NCBI GenBank assembly: GCA_029010715.1
Contig: JAQXKZ010000009.1
Coordinates: 1-33,744, forward strand
DNA: 33,744 nt
Origin: Clostridiales bacterium
Lineage (GTDB): Bacteria; Bacillota; Clostridia; Oscillospirales; Oscillospiraceae
Reading direction: 5' to 3'
Part shown: in pieces, positions 15,548 through 25,347 of the stretch
Layout of the letters: each line of letters opens with the position of its first letter
Position numbering within the stretch: position 1 is the stretch's first letter
The notes under the pieces: model-generated
Seen by the model: the letters and a program-made list of their open reading frames with translations, nothing else
Databases searched by the model: none
Told to the model about the DNA's origin: nothing
Translations under genes and position numbers: made by a program

Positions 15548-16276
15548 ATGCCTATACCCACTCCCCACATTTCCGCCGAAAAGGGTCAGATCGCGAAGAC
15601 CGTTCTCATGCCGGGCGACCCTCTGAGAGCCAGGTTCATAGCCGACAATTTCCTCACCGACCCCGTACTCGTCAACAATGTCCGCGGCGTGCAGGGACAC
15701 ACCGGCACCTGGAAGGGTGTGCCCGTAACAGTTATGGCTTCCGGCATGGGCATTCCCGCAATAAGCATATACAGCTGGGAGCTGTTCAACTTCTACGACG
15801 TCGACAACATCATCCGCGTTGGCTCCGCCGGCGCGCTGCAGGACGACATCAAGCTCATGGACATAGTTGCCGGACAGGGCGCCTGCACCAACTCCAACTA
15901 CATAAACAGCTTCGGTACGCCCGGAGTCTTCGCCCCGATCGCAGACTACACGCTCCTCACCAAGGCAGTCGAGGCCGGTAAGGAGCTCGGCGTCGACATC
16001 AAGGTCGGCAATATCGTATCCAATGACAATTTCTATGCCGCCGAGGGCACCGACAAGACCGACGCCTGGCGCCGCATGGGCGCGCTGGCCGTCGAGATGG
16101 AAGCCGCCGGACTCTACGCGAACGCGGCCTACGCCCACAAGCGCGCACTGTGCATATGCACGATATCCGACCACCTCTACCGCCCCGAGGCGCTCTCCTC
16201 CGAGCTGCGCCAGACCTCCTTCACGCAGATGATGGAGATCGCGCTCAACACCGCAGTGAAGATGGCGCAGCTTTGA
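15548..16276 (+). CDS. deoD: Purine-nucleoside phosphorylase, DeoD type
   Basis: The 242-residue enzyme cleaves purine (deoxy)ribonucleosides with phosphate to base and (deoxy)ribose-1-phosphate. GDPLRA (residues 23-28) is the phosphate-binding motif, RVGSAGALQDD the central block, VEMEAAG (about 182-188) binds the ribose, and TISDHL contains the catalytic Asp. The start MPIPTPHISAEKG has GGAGG 7 nt upstream. It is divergent from udk-tdk and upstream of the nucleoside-type ABC importer. Confidence 0.95.
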   Translation: MPIPTPHISAEKGQIAKTVLMPGDPLRARFIADNFLTDPVLVNNVRGVQGHTGTWKGVPVTVMASGMGIPAISIYSWELFNFYDVDNIIRVGSAGALQDDIKLMDIVAGQGACTNSNYINSFGTPGVFAPIADYTLLTKAVEAGKELGVDIKVGNIVSNDNFYAAEGTDKTDAWRRMGALAVEMEAAGLYANAAYAHKRALCICTISDHLYRPEALSSELRQTSFTQMMEIALNTAVKMAQL

Positions 16277-16289
16277 GCCGTCCTGCATG

Positions 16290-16311
16290 AATAGTTAACA
16301 AATAGTTAGCA
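16290..16311. repeat. Tandem 11-bp repeat upstream of the BMP gene
   Basis: Two adjacent copies of AATAGTTARCA (16290-16300 and 16301-16311, one difference). They lie 20-40 bp upstream of the BMP promoter, one helical turn apart, a placement suitable for an activator or repressor. Confidence 0.5.
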
Positions 16312-16329
16312 ATTTTATCAACGTTGTCC

Positions 16330-16359
16330 TTGATTTGTTAACACGCAGTATGTTATACT
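16330..16359 (+). promoter_or_regulatory. Promoter of the BMP transporter gene
   Basis: TTGATT (16330-16335), 18-bp spacer and TATACT (16354-16359) with a TG extension one base before the -10 box. A palindrome TGTTAACA (16336-16343) sits in the spacer. The transcript leader would be about 60 nt. Confidence 0.65.
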
Positions 16360-16425
16360 TCTCAGCGTATGGATGACATCACACTATAATGTGCTGTTAA
16401 TCAAAATTATTATGGAGGAAAAATC

Positions 16426-17595
16426 ATGAAAAAGATTCTCGCACTGGTTCTTGCTCTGTGCATGGTCTTCGCTCTGGCTGCATGCGGCGAAAGCTCCGCT
16501 CCCGCTGCCACCGCGACCGAAGCGCCTGCTGCAGACGCTGCTACCGAGGCTCCCGCTGCCGAGCCCGCAGAGCTCAAGGTCGCTATGATAACCGACTACG
16601 GCGATATCACCGACCAGTCCTTTAACCAGACCACCTATGAGGCCTGCAAGGAGTACTGCGAAGCAAACGGCCTGGAGTTCAGCTACTTTAAGCCCGCATC
16701 CGACTCCGACGAGGACCGCGTTGCTCAGATCGAGGCCGCTATTGATGAAAGCTACACCTGCATCGTGATGCCCGGCTTTGCATTTGCAAACGCCATCAAG
16801 TCCACCGTCAACGAGTACCCCGAGGTCACCTTTGTCGCGCTTGACGTCGGCGCCGGCGATCTGGGCAGCGATTTCACCGTTCCCGAAAACCTCTACTGCG
16901 CTGTCTACCAGGAAGAGCTGTGCGGCTACATGGCCGGTTACGCAGCTGTTAAGCTCGGCTACACCAAGCTCGGCTTCCTCGGCGGCATGGCTGTCCCCGC
17001 TGTCGTCCGTTACGGCTACGGCTACGTGCAGGGCATTGACGCCGCTGCAAAGGAGCTCGGCCTGACTGACGTCACCGTCAACTACGCATACGGCAACCAG
17101 TTCTACGGCGACGCTGACATCACCGCCGCTATGGACACCTGGTACCAGGACGGCACTGAGGTCGTCTTCGCCTGCGGCGGCGGCATCTACACCTCCGCTG
17201 CCGAAGCAGCTGCCAAGGTCGGCGGCAAGGTCATCGGCGTTGACGTTGACCAGTCCGGCATCATTGACGGCGACTACGGCGAGGGTATGACCGTTACTTC
17301 CGCCATGAAGGGTCTTGCCGCTACCGTTAAGACCGAGCTCACCGCTATCCAGGCCGGCGAGTTCAAGGGCGGCGTTATCGACACTCTGGGTCTCGTTTCC
17401 GAGAACCCCGATGAGAACTACGTTCAGATCCCCGCTACCACTCAGTTCGAGGACGGCAAGTTCACCGCTGAGGACTACGCGGCACTCGTCAAGGCAATGC
17501 TCAACGGCGAGATCACTGTCTCCAACGACATCTCCATGACCGCTTCCGACTTTGCCGCTGACATCACTCTGAACGATCTCGGCAATCTGAAGTAA
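16426..17595 (+). CDS. BMP-family nucleoside-binding lipoprotein of ABC importer
   Basis: This 389-residue protein is the extracellular binding subunit of the importer encoded next. A lipoprotein signal peptide ends in LAAC (residues 17-20); Cys20 would be lipidated. Residues 21-49 form an Ala/Pro/Thr/Glu linker. The BMP domain (PnrA/Med-like) follows, with MITDYGDITDQSFNQTTYE and an ACGGGIYTSAAEAA stretch and GVDVDQSG. Known BMP proteins bind purine or pyrimidine nucleosides; the neighbours (deoD, udk, tdk, psuG) fit this. It has a strong GGAGG ribosome binding site and its own terminator. Confidence 0.9.
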   Translation: MKKILALVLALCMVFALAACGESSAPAATATEAPAADAATEAPAAEPAELKVAMITDYGDITDQSFNQTTYEACKEYCEANGLEFSYFKPASDSDEDRVAQIEAAIDESYTCIVMPGFAFANAIKSTVNEYPEVTFVALDVGAGDLGSDFTVPENLYCAVYQEELCGYMAGYAAVKLGYTKLGFLGGMAVPAVVRYGYGYVQGIDAAAKELGLTDVTVNYAYGNQFYGDADITAAMDTWYQDGTEVVFACGGGIYTSAAEAAAKVGGKVIGVDVDQSGIIDGDYGEGMTVTSAMKGLAATVKTELTAIQAGEFKGGVIDTLGLVSENPDENYVQIPATTQFEDGKFTAEDYAALVKAMLNGEITVSNDISMTASDFAADITLNDLGNLK

Positions 17596-17614
17596 TCCTC
17601 TTCAAAAACCCCAT

Positions 17615-17645
17615 AAGGGCAAGCTTTCGGGCCTGCCCTTTTTTA
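17615..17645 (+). terminator. Terminator after the BMP gene
   Basis: A 7-bp stem (17615-17621 with 17634-17640) with a 12-nt loop, followed by six T residues overall. It would raise the amount of binding protein over the membrane parts, as is common for ABC importers. Confidence 0.75.
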
Positions 17646-17678
17646 TTGCTCTTTTTCGCCCGGGCGCTGTCAAATTGT

Positions 17679-17707
17679 TTGATTTCTTGTAGCTCCTATA
17701 GTATAAT
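17679..17707 (+). promoter_or_regulatory. Second promoter, ahead of the ABC ATPase gene
   Basis: TTGATT (17679-17684), 17-bp spacer and perfect TATAAT (17702-17707). It would give a leader of about 120 nt, containing a GCCGCTAGCGGC palindrome near 17797-17808. I see no known riboswitch class in this leader. Confidence 0.7.
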
Positions 17708-17835
17708 TAACAACATACTATGGTTTCCGTCCCCGCATCGGGCAATCGCCATCGGCCGATACGCGCTTTTATGCCGAAAGCCCGCGTCAGCCGTGCCGCT
17801 AGCGGCGGGCCATAAAAACGGAAGGAGGGCGAAAC

Positions 17836-19371
17836 TTGGAACCTTACGCAATAGAAATGCTCAATATTACAAAAAAGTTCCCGGGTATAATCGCCAACGA
17901 CAACATTACCCTTCAGCTGAAGAAGGGTGAGATTCACGCGCTGCTCGGAGAAAACGGCGCGGGCAAATCCACGCTGATGAGCGTCCTGTTCGGTCTGTAC
18001 CAGCCGGAGGAGGGCATCATCAAAAAGGACGGCAGGGAAGTCAGGATAAAGGACCCGAACGACGCCAACGCGCTCGGTATCGGCATGGTGCATCAGCACT
18101 TCAAGCTGGTGGAATGCTTCTCTGTCCTCGACAACATCATTATGGGCGTCGAGCCCAACAAATTCGGCTTCCTTCAGAAAAAGGAGGCGCGGGAAAAGGC
18201 GCTGGCCCTCAGTGAAAAGTACGGCCTGCACATCGACCCCGACGCGAAGATCGAGGACATCACCGTCGGTATGCAGCAGCGCACCGAGATCCTGAAAATG
18301 CTCTACCGCGAAAACGAGATCCTTATCTTCGACGAGCCTACCGCAGTGCTCACCCCGCAGGAGATAGAGGAGCTCATGCAGATCATGAAGAATCTCTCCG
18401 CAGAGGGCAAGAGCATACTCTTCATTTCACACAAGCTCGCGGAGATCATGGCCGTGGCCGACAGATGCACCGTTTTGCGCAAGGGGCGCTGCATCGGCAC
18501 CGTCGATACCAGGGACACCACCATGGAGCAGCTGAGCGCGATGATGGTCGGACGAAACGTCAACTTCCACGTTGAAAAGGGTGAGCGGCACCCCGGCGAC
18601 GTCGTGCTCGATGTGGAGAATATGACCGTCGCGTCGAAGGTGCATAAGAATAACGCCGTCAGAAATGTAAGCTTCAAGGTGCGCGCGGGCGAGATCGTAT
18701 GTATCGCGGGTATAGACGGCAACGGTCAGACCGAGCTCGTCTACGGCATCACCGGCCTCGAGCCGCTCAAAGAGGGCAAACTCACTCTCTGCGGCAAGGA
18801 TATTACCAGGGCCCCGATACGAAAACGCAGTATCTCCGGCATGAGCCATATACCCGAGGACCGCCACAAGCACGGTCTGGTGCTCGACTATTCGCTTGAA
18901 TACAACATGATACTCCAGCGCTATTTTGAGTCTGAGTTCACGGATAAGGCCGGCTTCCTGCGCAGGAAGAACATCCGCGCATATTCCGACAGCCTTATCG
19001 AACAGTATGACGTGCGCTCCGGCCAGGGTTCCGTCACCGTCGTGCGCAGCATGTCCGGCGGCAACCAGCAGAAGGCCATAGTAGCGCGCGAGATAGACAA
19101 GAATCCCGAGCTGCTCGTCGCGGTGCAGCCGACCCGCGGCCTCGACGTAGGAGCGATAGAGTACATACACAGGCAGCTGGTCGCACAGCGCGACGCGGGC
19201 AAGGCCGTACTGCTCGTCAGCCTCGAGCTCGACGAGGTCATGGACGTGCCCGACCGCATCCTTGTCATGTACGAGGGCGAGCTCGTCGGCGAGCTCGACC
19301 CGAAAAAGACCACGCAGGAAGAGCTCGGCCTGTACATGGCCGGCGCTAAGAGAGATGAGGTGAAGGCATGA
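17836..19371 (+). CDS. Nucleoside ABC importer ATP-binding protein, two ABC domains
   Basis: A 511-residue protein of two fused ABC domains, as in NupO/YufO and related sugar importers. Domain 1 has Walker A GENGAGKST (38-46), VGMQQRTE in place of the usual signature, and Walker B FDEPTA (about 165-170). Domain 2 has a degenerate Walker A (GIDGNGQTE), a clear signature MSGGNQQ (406-412) and a degenerate Walker B (VAVQPTRGLD); such asymmetry is normal here. The start is TTG, 6 nt after GGAGGG; no better ATG lies nearby. The next gene overlaps by 4 nt. Confidence 0.93.
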   Translation: MEPYAIEMLNITKKFPGIIANDNITLQLKKGEIHALLGENGAGKSTLMSVLFGLYQPEEGIIKKDGREVRIKDPNDANALGIGMVHQHFKLVECFSVLDNIIMGVEPNKFGFLQKKEAREKALALSEKYGLHIDPDAKIEDITVGMQQRTEILKMLYRENEILIFDEPTAVLTPQEIEELMQIMKNLSAEGKSILFISHKLAEIMAVADRCTVLRKGRCIGTVDTRDTTMEQLSAMMVGRNVNFHVEKGERHPGDVVLDVENMTVASKVHKNNAVRNVSFKVRAGEIVCIAGIDGNGQTELVYGITGLEPLKEGKLTLCGKDITRAPIRKRSISGMSHIPEDRHKHGLVLDYSLEYNMILQRYFESEFTDKAGFLRRKNIRAYSDSLIEQYDVRSGQGSVTVVRSMSGGNQQKAIVAREIDKNPELLVAVQPTRGLDVGAIEYIHRQLVAQRDAGKAVLLVSLELDEVMDVPDRILVMYEGELVGELDPKKTTQEELGLYMAGAKRDEVKA

Positions 19372-20525
19372 ACGAGAAAAGACGCATTCTCCGCAACAGC
19401 GCCGTTCAGGCTCTGATCGCCTCCCTGCTGTGCATCGTGCTGGGCATGCTCATAGGCTATATCGTGCTCCTGTTCATAAACCCCACCGGCGCCTGGGACG
19501 CGATAATGGAGGTCATGAAGAACTTTCTGCACTACTCCAAGCATTCCCTCCGTATCAAGAACTTCGGCAACACCCTTGTCAAGACCGCTCCCCTGCTCAT
19601 GTGCTCGCTGAGCGTTCTGTTCGCTTATAAGGTCGGCCTGTTCAACATCGGCGTCGCCGGCCAGTATGTGATAGGCACCTGCGCAAGCCTCTACGCCGCT
19701 CTGGCCTGGGGCTGGGCTTGGCTGCCCTGCATGCTCATCGCTATCGTGGCAGGCGCACTCTACGGCGGCATCGTCGGCCTGCTCAAAGCATACTGCAATG
19801 TCAACGAGGTCATCTCCGGCATAATGCTGAACTGGATAGGCCTGTATATGACGAACATGCTCCTGACAACCGTAAAGGAGACGACAAGTCCATACACCTA
19901 TCACCTGAAGGACTCCGCCGCGCAGGCGCTGCTTCCCACTGCCGGACTCGAAAAATTCTTCAACAACAACACCTATGTCACCATCGCCGTTCCCCTGTCG
20001 ATCATCCTCGCCGTCTTTATTGCGATACTGCTCGACAAGACAAAGTTCGGCTATGAGCTGAAGGCGACAGGCAACAACAAAAACGCCGCAAAATACTGCG
20101 GCATGGCAGAGAAGCAGAACATCATACTCACTCTGGTCATCGCCGGCGCCCTCGCCTCCCTCGGCGGCGCGCTGCTGTATCTGACCGACTATGAACAGTG
20201 GCAGTGCACGGCGTCCTCCGTCCCCGGCATGGGCTTCAACGGTATAGCCGCAGCCTTCCTCGGCGGCCTGAACCCGATAGGCACGATCTTCTCTTCCTAT
20301 TTCATCCAGCACATCACCTCGGGCGGCGCGTATGTCGATAAAACCATGTACTGCTCTCAGATATCCGATCTGATTTCGTCAATAATCATCTACCTCTGCG
20401 GCTTTGTGCTGTTCATCAAGTACGCAATCAACCGTTCCCTCGACAGGCATGATGAAAAGCAGGCACAGAAGAAAAAGTCTCTCGCCGCCACGCCTGAAGA
20501 GTCTCGGAAAGGAGGCGATAAGTAA
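19368..20525 (+). CDS. Nucleoside ABC importer permease 1
   Basis: A 385-residue membrane protein of the BPD_transp_2 (sugar/nucleoside permease) family, NupP-like. About nine or ten hydrophobic segments run from residue 13 on. GLFNIGVAGQYVIG and GGALLYLTDY are characteristic, as is the GMGFNGIAAAFLGGLNPIGT block. The C-terminal tail is basic and cytoplasmic. It overlaps the ATPase (ATGA) and the next permease (TAATG), so the three are translationally coupled. Confidence 0.92.
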   Translation: MNEKRRILRNSAVQALIASLLCIVLGMLIGYIVLLFINPTGAWDAIMEVMKNFLHYSKHSLRIKNFGNTLVKTAPLLMCSLSVLFAYKVGLFNIGVAGQYVIGTCASLYAALAWGWAWLPCMLIAIVAGALYGGIVGLLKAYCNVNEVISGIMLNWIGLYMTNMLLTTVKETTSPYTYHLKDSAAQALLPTAGLEKFFNNNTYVTIAVPLSIILAVFIAILLDKTKFGYELKATGNNKNAAKYCGMAEKQNIILTLVIAGALASLGGALLYLTDYEQWQCTASSVPGMGFNGIAAAFLGGLNPIGTIFSSYFIQHITSGGAYVDKTMYCSQISDLISSIIIYLCGFVLFIKYAINRSLDRHDEKQAQKKKSLAATPEESRKGGDK

Positions 20526-21466
20526 TGCTGCTGCTCATACAGTACACGCTTATATTCTCCTCCGTGCTCATTCTGGTCGCCCTCGGCGGCTGCTTCTCCG
20601 AGCACTCCGGCGTCATCAACCTCGGTCTCGAAGGCGTCATGGTCATCGGCGCTCTCGGCGGCGCGCTCATGATGCGCTACGCTCCGGAAGGCCTGCCCAG
20701 CATTGTGCTGGTGCTGCTGGTGCTGCTGGCGGCAATCGTGTCCGGTATGCTGTACTCGTCGCTGCTGGCCGTCGCCTGCATAAACTTCAAGGCGGACCAG
20801 ACCATCGTCGGCACCGCGCTCAACCTCCTCGGCACCGCGGCAGCCACGGTCCTCGTCAAGGCCATCAACACCGCAACCAACCCCAACGACGTCTCCTCCA
20901 CGATCCAGTACATAGAGCAGAAGAAGGCCTTTATCGTCAACATCGGCAGCTTTGAATTCAACTGGTTCATGGTAATCGCCTTCATCGCTCTCGCCGCGGC
21001 CTATATCACGCTCTACAAAACACGCTTCGGCCTGCGTCTGATGGCCTGCGGCGAGCATCCCCAGGCGGCGGACTCCGTCGGCATCAATGTATACAAAATG
21101 CGCTGGTCAGGCGTGCTGATATCCGGCATGCTCGGCGGCCTCGGCGGTATCTGCTACATCCTCGCGGGCGTCTCGGAATGGAAGTTTGAAAACGGCGTCG
21201 CCGGTTTCGGTTTCCTGGCTCTGGCCGTTATGATATTCGGCCAGTGGAAGCCCATACGCATAGGTCTCGCGGCCCTGCTCTTCGGCTTCTTCCGCGCACT
21301 GTCAAACGTATACTTCGGCTTCGGCTTCCTCGTGAGTCTGAACATCCCCGGCTCGGTCTATAACATGATGCCCTACGTCATCTCCCTGCTGGTGCTGGCC
21401 CTGACATCCGGAAAGTCCCGCGCGCCGAAGGCGGAAGGCATACCCTACGACAAGGGTTCAAGATAA
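20525..21466 (+). CDS. Nucleoside ABC importer permease 2
   Basis: The second permease (313 residues), NupQ-like. It starts MLLLIQYTLIFSSVLILVALGG and has the paired family motif INLGLEGVMVIGALGG; the middle part GLRLMACGEHPQAADSVGIN is the EAA-like cytoplasmic loop that contacts the ATPase. The end part contains GFGFLALAVMIFGQWKP. It forms a heterodimer with permease 1. A run of CTG codons near 20706-20730 gives a short microsatellite-like stretch (VLVLLVLL). Confidence 0.92.
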   Translation: MLLLIQYTLIFSSVLILVALGGCFSEHSGVINLGLEGVMVIGALGGALMMRYAPEGLPSIVLVLLVLLAAIVSGMLYSSLLAVACINFKADQTIVGTALNLLGTAAATVLVKAINTATNPNDVSSTIQYIEQKKAFIVNIGSFEFNWFMVIAFIALAAAYITLYKTRFGLRLMACGEHPQAADSVGINVYKMRWSGVLISGMLGGLGGICYILAGVSEWKFENGVAGFGFLALAVMIFGQWKPIRIGLAALLFGFFRALSNVYFGFGFLVSLNIPGSVYNMMPYVISLLVLALTSGKSRAPKAEGIPYDKGSR

Positions 21467-21475
21467 TCTTCCCTG

Positions 21476-21500
21476 CCCTGCCTTGCACCGCGAGGCAGGG
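21476..21500 (+). terminator. Weak hairpin after the permease genes
   Basis: Perfect 8-bp stem (21476-21483 with 21493-21500) with a 9-nt loop but no T run after it. It may attenuate rather than end transcription into psuG. Confidence 0.4.
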
Positions 21501-21502
21501 TA

Positions 21503-21531
21503 TTGCATTACTAGGCATTTTCTGTTATCAT
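21503..21531 (+). promoter_or_regulatory. Possible promoter of psuG
   Basis: TTGCAT (21503-21508), 17-bp spacer and TATCAT (21526-21531) with a TG extension. The leader would be about 95 nt. The -35 box is weak, so this depends on the extended -10. Confidence 0.5.
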
Positions 21532-21630
21532 ATGATTTCACGGCAACCGGTACACCACCGTCTGTGAGCCGTAGCATAGCAATTGCGGCAGCTTGTAAGC
21601 TTTTTTATAAAACGGAAAAGGAGCAAGATT

Positions 21631-22545
<915 letters not shown>

Positions 22546-22572
22546 AGCCCCGCCGCATTCAGAAAACAGCCC

Positions 22573-22604
22573 AGGGCCTGCTGCATAATGCAGCAGGCCC
22601 TTTC
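22573..22604 (+). terminator. Terminator after psuG
   Basis: Perfect 13-bp stem (22573-22585 with 22589-22601) and a 3-nt loop; only three T residues follow on the plus strand. The stretch 22605-22805 holds no gene I can support. Confidence 0.75.
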
Positions 22605-22805
22605 AGCTTGACAGAAAGCCGCGCACGGCCTTTCGACCGCGCTTAATCCGCCGGGCCTTGAAGCAATTACAGATGCTGCTTTGCCCGAAATACCTGATTA
22701 TACAGGCTTTCGGCGGCACTTTTCCGATTTGACGCGCTCCCCCGGCGCAGTCCCTCGCATTGTTTCCTTTCGATACGCCCCGGGGCCGGCAGCCGCATCT
22801 TTATG

Positions 22806-22834
22806 TTGAAATAAGGCCGCATTCGCTGTATAAT
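22806..22834 (+). promoter_or_regulatory. Promoter of the glycan/ATP-grasp operon
   Basis: TTGAAA (22806-22811), 17-bp spacer and perfect TATAAT (22829-22834). It lies 37 bp before the first gene, and no other strong promoter or internal terminator is visible before 32585, so all eight genes may depend on it. Confidence 0.85.
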
Positions 22835-22871
22835 ACTATGAATTCGTATTTACGTTTCCGGAGGCAAGCCT

Positions 22872-23864
22872 GTGGGTAATAATGAATGCATGGTTTCTGT
22901 CCTGTGTACGGCCTACAACCACGAAGCATATATACGCGACGCGCTGGAGAGCTTTCTCGCGCAAAAAACCGACTTTCCTTTTGAAATAATAGTGAATGAC
23001 GACGCATCCCCTGACGGTACCGCCGCCATAATAAAGGAATATGCCGCAAGATACCCGCAGATCACGGCATTCTGTCAGTCCAAAAACCTGTATTCCCAAA
23101 ACATAAATATTGAGGACACCGTCATGCTCCCGGCCTCCCACGGTAAATATATCGCATTCTGTGAAGGCGACGATTACTGGTCCGACCCGGAAAAGCTTCA
23201 GCGTCAGGTGGATTTCATGGAGGCACACCCGGAATACTCCGCCTGTACCCACGACACGGTGATACACTGCTGCGACGGCTCAGAGCCGGACAAGCTGTAT
23301 TCCAGGGTACATTGTCCGGAAAGCGGCGACAGGGACATCCAATTCACCGATATAATAAAGGGTATGGCCCACGCATATCACACAAGCTCTCTTCTGTTCA
23401 GACGCGAATATGCTTTCGGTCTGCCTGATTATTTTTACTGCGGGGCGAAATACGGCTTCGCAGATTATCCGCGCGCGCTGTTCCTCAGTCTGAACGGCCG
23501 CATACGTTTTATTGACCGGCCTATGTCCGTATACCGTATGCTCAGCAATCCTACCTCATGGAGCTCAAATTTGGATGCTCAGTATAAGAAACTGCACCAT
23601 TTCGTCTATGGGCAGACACAAATGCTCAGACTGCTGGCGGCACATACTCCCGAAGCATTGCAGCAGACAGTCAGTCAGGCTATCACCGAGCGGGAGTTTG
23701 AGCTGATGTACATAGAGGGACGTGACCGTGAGCAGCGCCGCGCCCCCTACAGAGAGCTGCTCAGAAGGCAGCCCTTCAGCTACAGGCTGAAAAACTTTAT
23801 AAAAAGCTACTTGCCCTTTCTGCAGCGTATCCACCGCCGCAGAAAAGGGTTTGGAGAAAACTGA
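22872..23864 (+). CDS. Family 2 glycosyltransferase (copy 1)
   Basis: A 330-residue GT-A fold enzyme that moves a sugar from a nucleotide sugar to a lipid-linked or other acceptor. VLCTAYNHE at the N-terminus, the nucleotide-binding NDDASPDG (Asp43/44) and CEGDDYW (Asp100/101, metal site) are visible. The C-terminal 40 residues are strongly basic and could bind the membrane. The start is GTG at 22872, 8 nt after GGAGG. It is closely similar to the gene at 26340, and its stop overlaps the flippase start by 1 nt. Donor and acceptor are unknown. Confidence 0.9.
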   Translation: MGNNECMVSVLCTAYNHEAYIRDALESFLAQKTDFPFEIIVNDDASPDGTAAIIKEYAARYPQITAFCQSKNLYSQNINIEDTVMLPASHGKYIAFCEGDDYWSDPEKLQRQVDFMEAHPEYSACTHDTVIHCCDGSEPDKLYSRVHCPESGDRDIQFTDIIKGMAHAYHTSSLLFRREYAFGLPDYFYCGAKYGFADYPRALFLSLNGRIRFIDRPMSVYRMLSNPTSWSSNLDAQYKKLHHFVYGQTQMLRLLAAHTPEALQQTVSQAITEREFELMYIEGRDREQRRAPYRELLRRQPFSYRLKNFIKSYLPFLQRIHRRRKGFGEN

Positions 23865-25315
23865 TGAACAGCAGACAAACCGTCTTTTCCAACCTGATAT
23901 GGCGCTTCATGGAGCGCTGCGGGGCACAGCTCGTGTCCTTCGTGGTTTCCGTCGTGCTCGCACGCCTGCTGGAGCCGGAGCTATACGGTACCATCGCGCT
24001 GGTCACGGTAATCACCTCAATCCTGCAGGTGTTCGTCGACAGCGGTATGGCAAACGCCCTCATACAGAAAAAAGACACCGACAATCTGGACTACTCCTCG
24101 GTTTTCTACTTCAACGTCGCGTTCTGCCTCGTGCTCTATGCAGGGCTGTTTTTCGCCGCGCCGCTGATAAACCGCCTGTACGGTCACACAGACCTCGTGC
24201 CGGTAATACGTGTGCTCGGCCTGACGATAGTCGTAGCCGGCGTGAAAAACGTGCAGCAGGCCTATGTGGCCAAGACGATGCAGTTTCGGCGCTTCTTCTT
24301 CTCGACTCTGGGCGGAACGATTTTTTCCGCGGCGGTCGGAATCACAATGGCCTACTCCGGCTTTGGCATCTGGGCGCTCGTCGCGCAGCAGCTGCTGAAC
24401 GTGACGGTGAACACGGCCATACTATGGCTGACCGTCGGCTGGAAGCCTCAGCGCATTTTTTCCTTCAAGCGTCTGGGCGGTCTCATATCCTACGGATGGA
24501 AGCTGCTGGCTTCCGCGCTGCTCGATACCGTATATCTCAAGCTGTATCAGCTTGTGGTCGGGCTTAAATATACCTCATCCGACCTTGCCTACTACAACAA
24601 GGCCGATCAGCTCCCACTGCTCGTTGTGGAAAACATAAATTCCTCAATAGACAGCGTGCTGCTGCCGGTGCTTTCCGCAGAGCAGGACAGGAAAGAAACC
24701 GTCCGTGACATGACACGGCGCGCCATAAAAACCAGCACCTATATAATGATGCCGATGATGGCAGGTCTTGCCGCGTGCGCGGAGCCGCTCGTCCGTCTGC
24801 TGCTCACCGAGAAGTGGCTGCCATGCGTGCCGTATATGCAGGTGTTCTGCATCGTCTATGCCTTCTACCCGCTGCACACGGCAAACCTCAACGCCATCAA
24901 GGCAATGGGGCGCAGCGATATATTTCTCAAGCTGGAGATAATAAAGAAAATCATAAGCACCCTCCTGCTTGTAGCCTCCATGGGCATAAGCGTCTATGCG
25001 ATCGCGCTGAGCCAGCTTGTCTCCTGCGTTACCTCACAGCTTATAAATTCATGGCCAAACAGAAAGCTGCTGGATTACAGCTATCTGCACCAGCTGCGGG
25101 ACATGGCTCCGGCCATACTGCTGTCGCTGGCAATGGCGCTTTGCATACGGCCCGTCGTAAGCATAGGCTTCAGCGACTGGACGACTCTTCTGATACAGAT
25201 ACCGGCCGGAGTTGCCATATATGCCGCGCTCTCGGCCCTGTTTAAGGTGGACAGCTTCCGCTTTCTGCTCGATGTAGCCCGGAAGATGCTTGCCGGAAAA
25301 CATTCCAGGGGCTGA
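23864..25315 (+). CDS. Wzx-like polysaccharide flippase (MOP superfamily)
   Basis: A 483-residue membrane protein of the polysaccharide transporter (PST/Wzx) type. It has about 12-14 hydrophobic segments; ARLLEPELYGTIALV near the start and GIWALVAQQLLNV in the middle are typical of this family. The C-terminal part contains YAFYPLHTANLNAIKAMGRSD. It probably flips the lipid-linked product of the neighbouring glycosyltransferases. No polymerase, chain-length regulator or initiating phosphoglycosyltransferase is in the operon. The gene begins by overlapping the upstream stop (TGATG). Confidence 0.9.
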   Translation: MNSRQTVFSNLIWRFMERCGAQLVSFVVSVVLARLLEPELYGTIALVTVITSILQVFVDSGMANALIQKKDTDNLDYSSVFYFNVAFCLVLYAGLFFAAPLINRLYGHTDLVPVIRVLGLTIVVAGVKNVQQAYVAKTMQFRRFFFSTLGGTIFSAAVGITMAYSGFGIWALVAQQLLNVTVNTAILWLTVGWKPQRIFSFKRLGGLISYGWKLLASALLDTVYLKLYQLVVGLKYTSSDLAYYNKADQLPLLVVENINSSIDSVLLPVLSAEQDRKETVRDMTRRAIKTSTYIMMPMMAGLAACAEPLVRLLLTEKWLPCVPYMQVFCIVYAFYPLHTANLNAIKAMGRSDIFLKLEIIKKIISTLLLVASMGISVYAIALSQLVSCVTSQLINSWPNRKLLDYSYLHQLRDMAPAILLSLAMALCIRPVVSIGFSDWTTLLIQIPAGVAIYAALSALFKVDSFRFLLDVARKMLAGKHSRG

Positions 25316-25347
25316 GCAATCATTACAACAAGAAAAGAGACATAGAA

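Noticed and set aside
17708-17835. Purine riboswitch in the ABC ATPase leader
   Set aside because: The conserved core of purine riboswitches is not seen; the leader is structured but unassigned.
20700-20730. CTG-rich microsatellite in permease 2
   Set aside because: It simply encodes Val/Leu in a membrane segment; short and imperfect.
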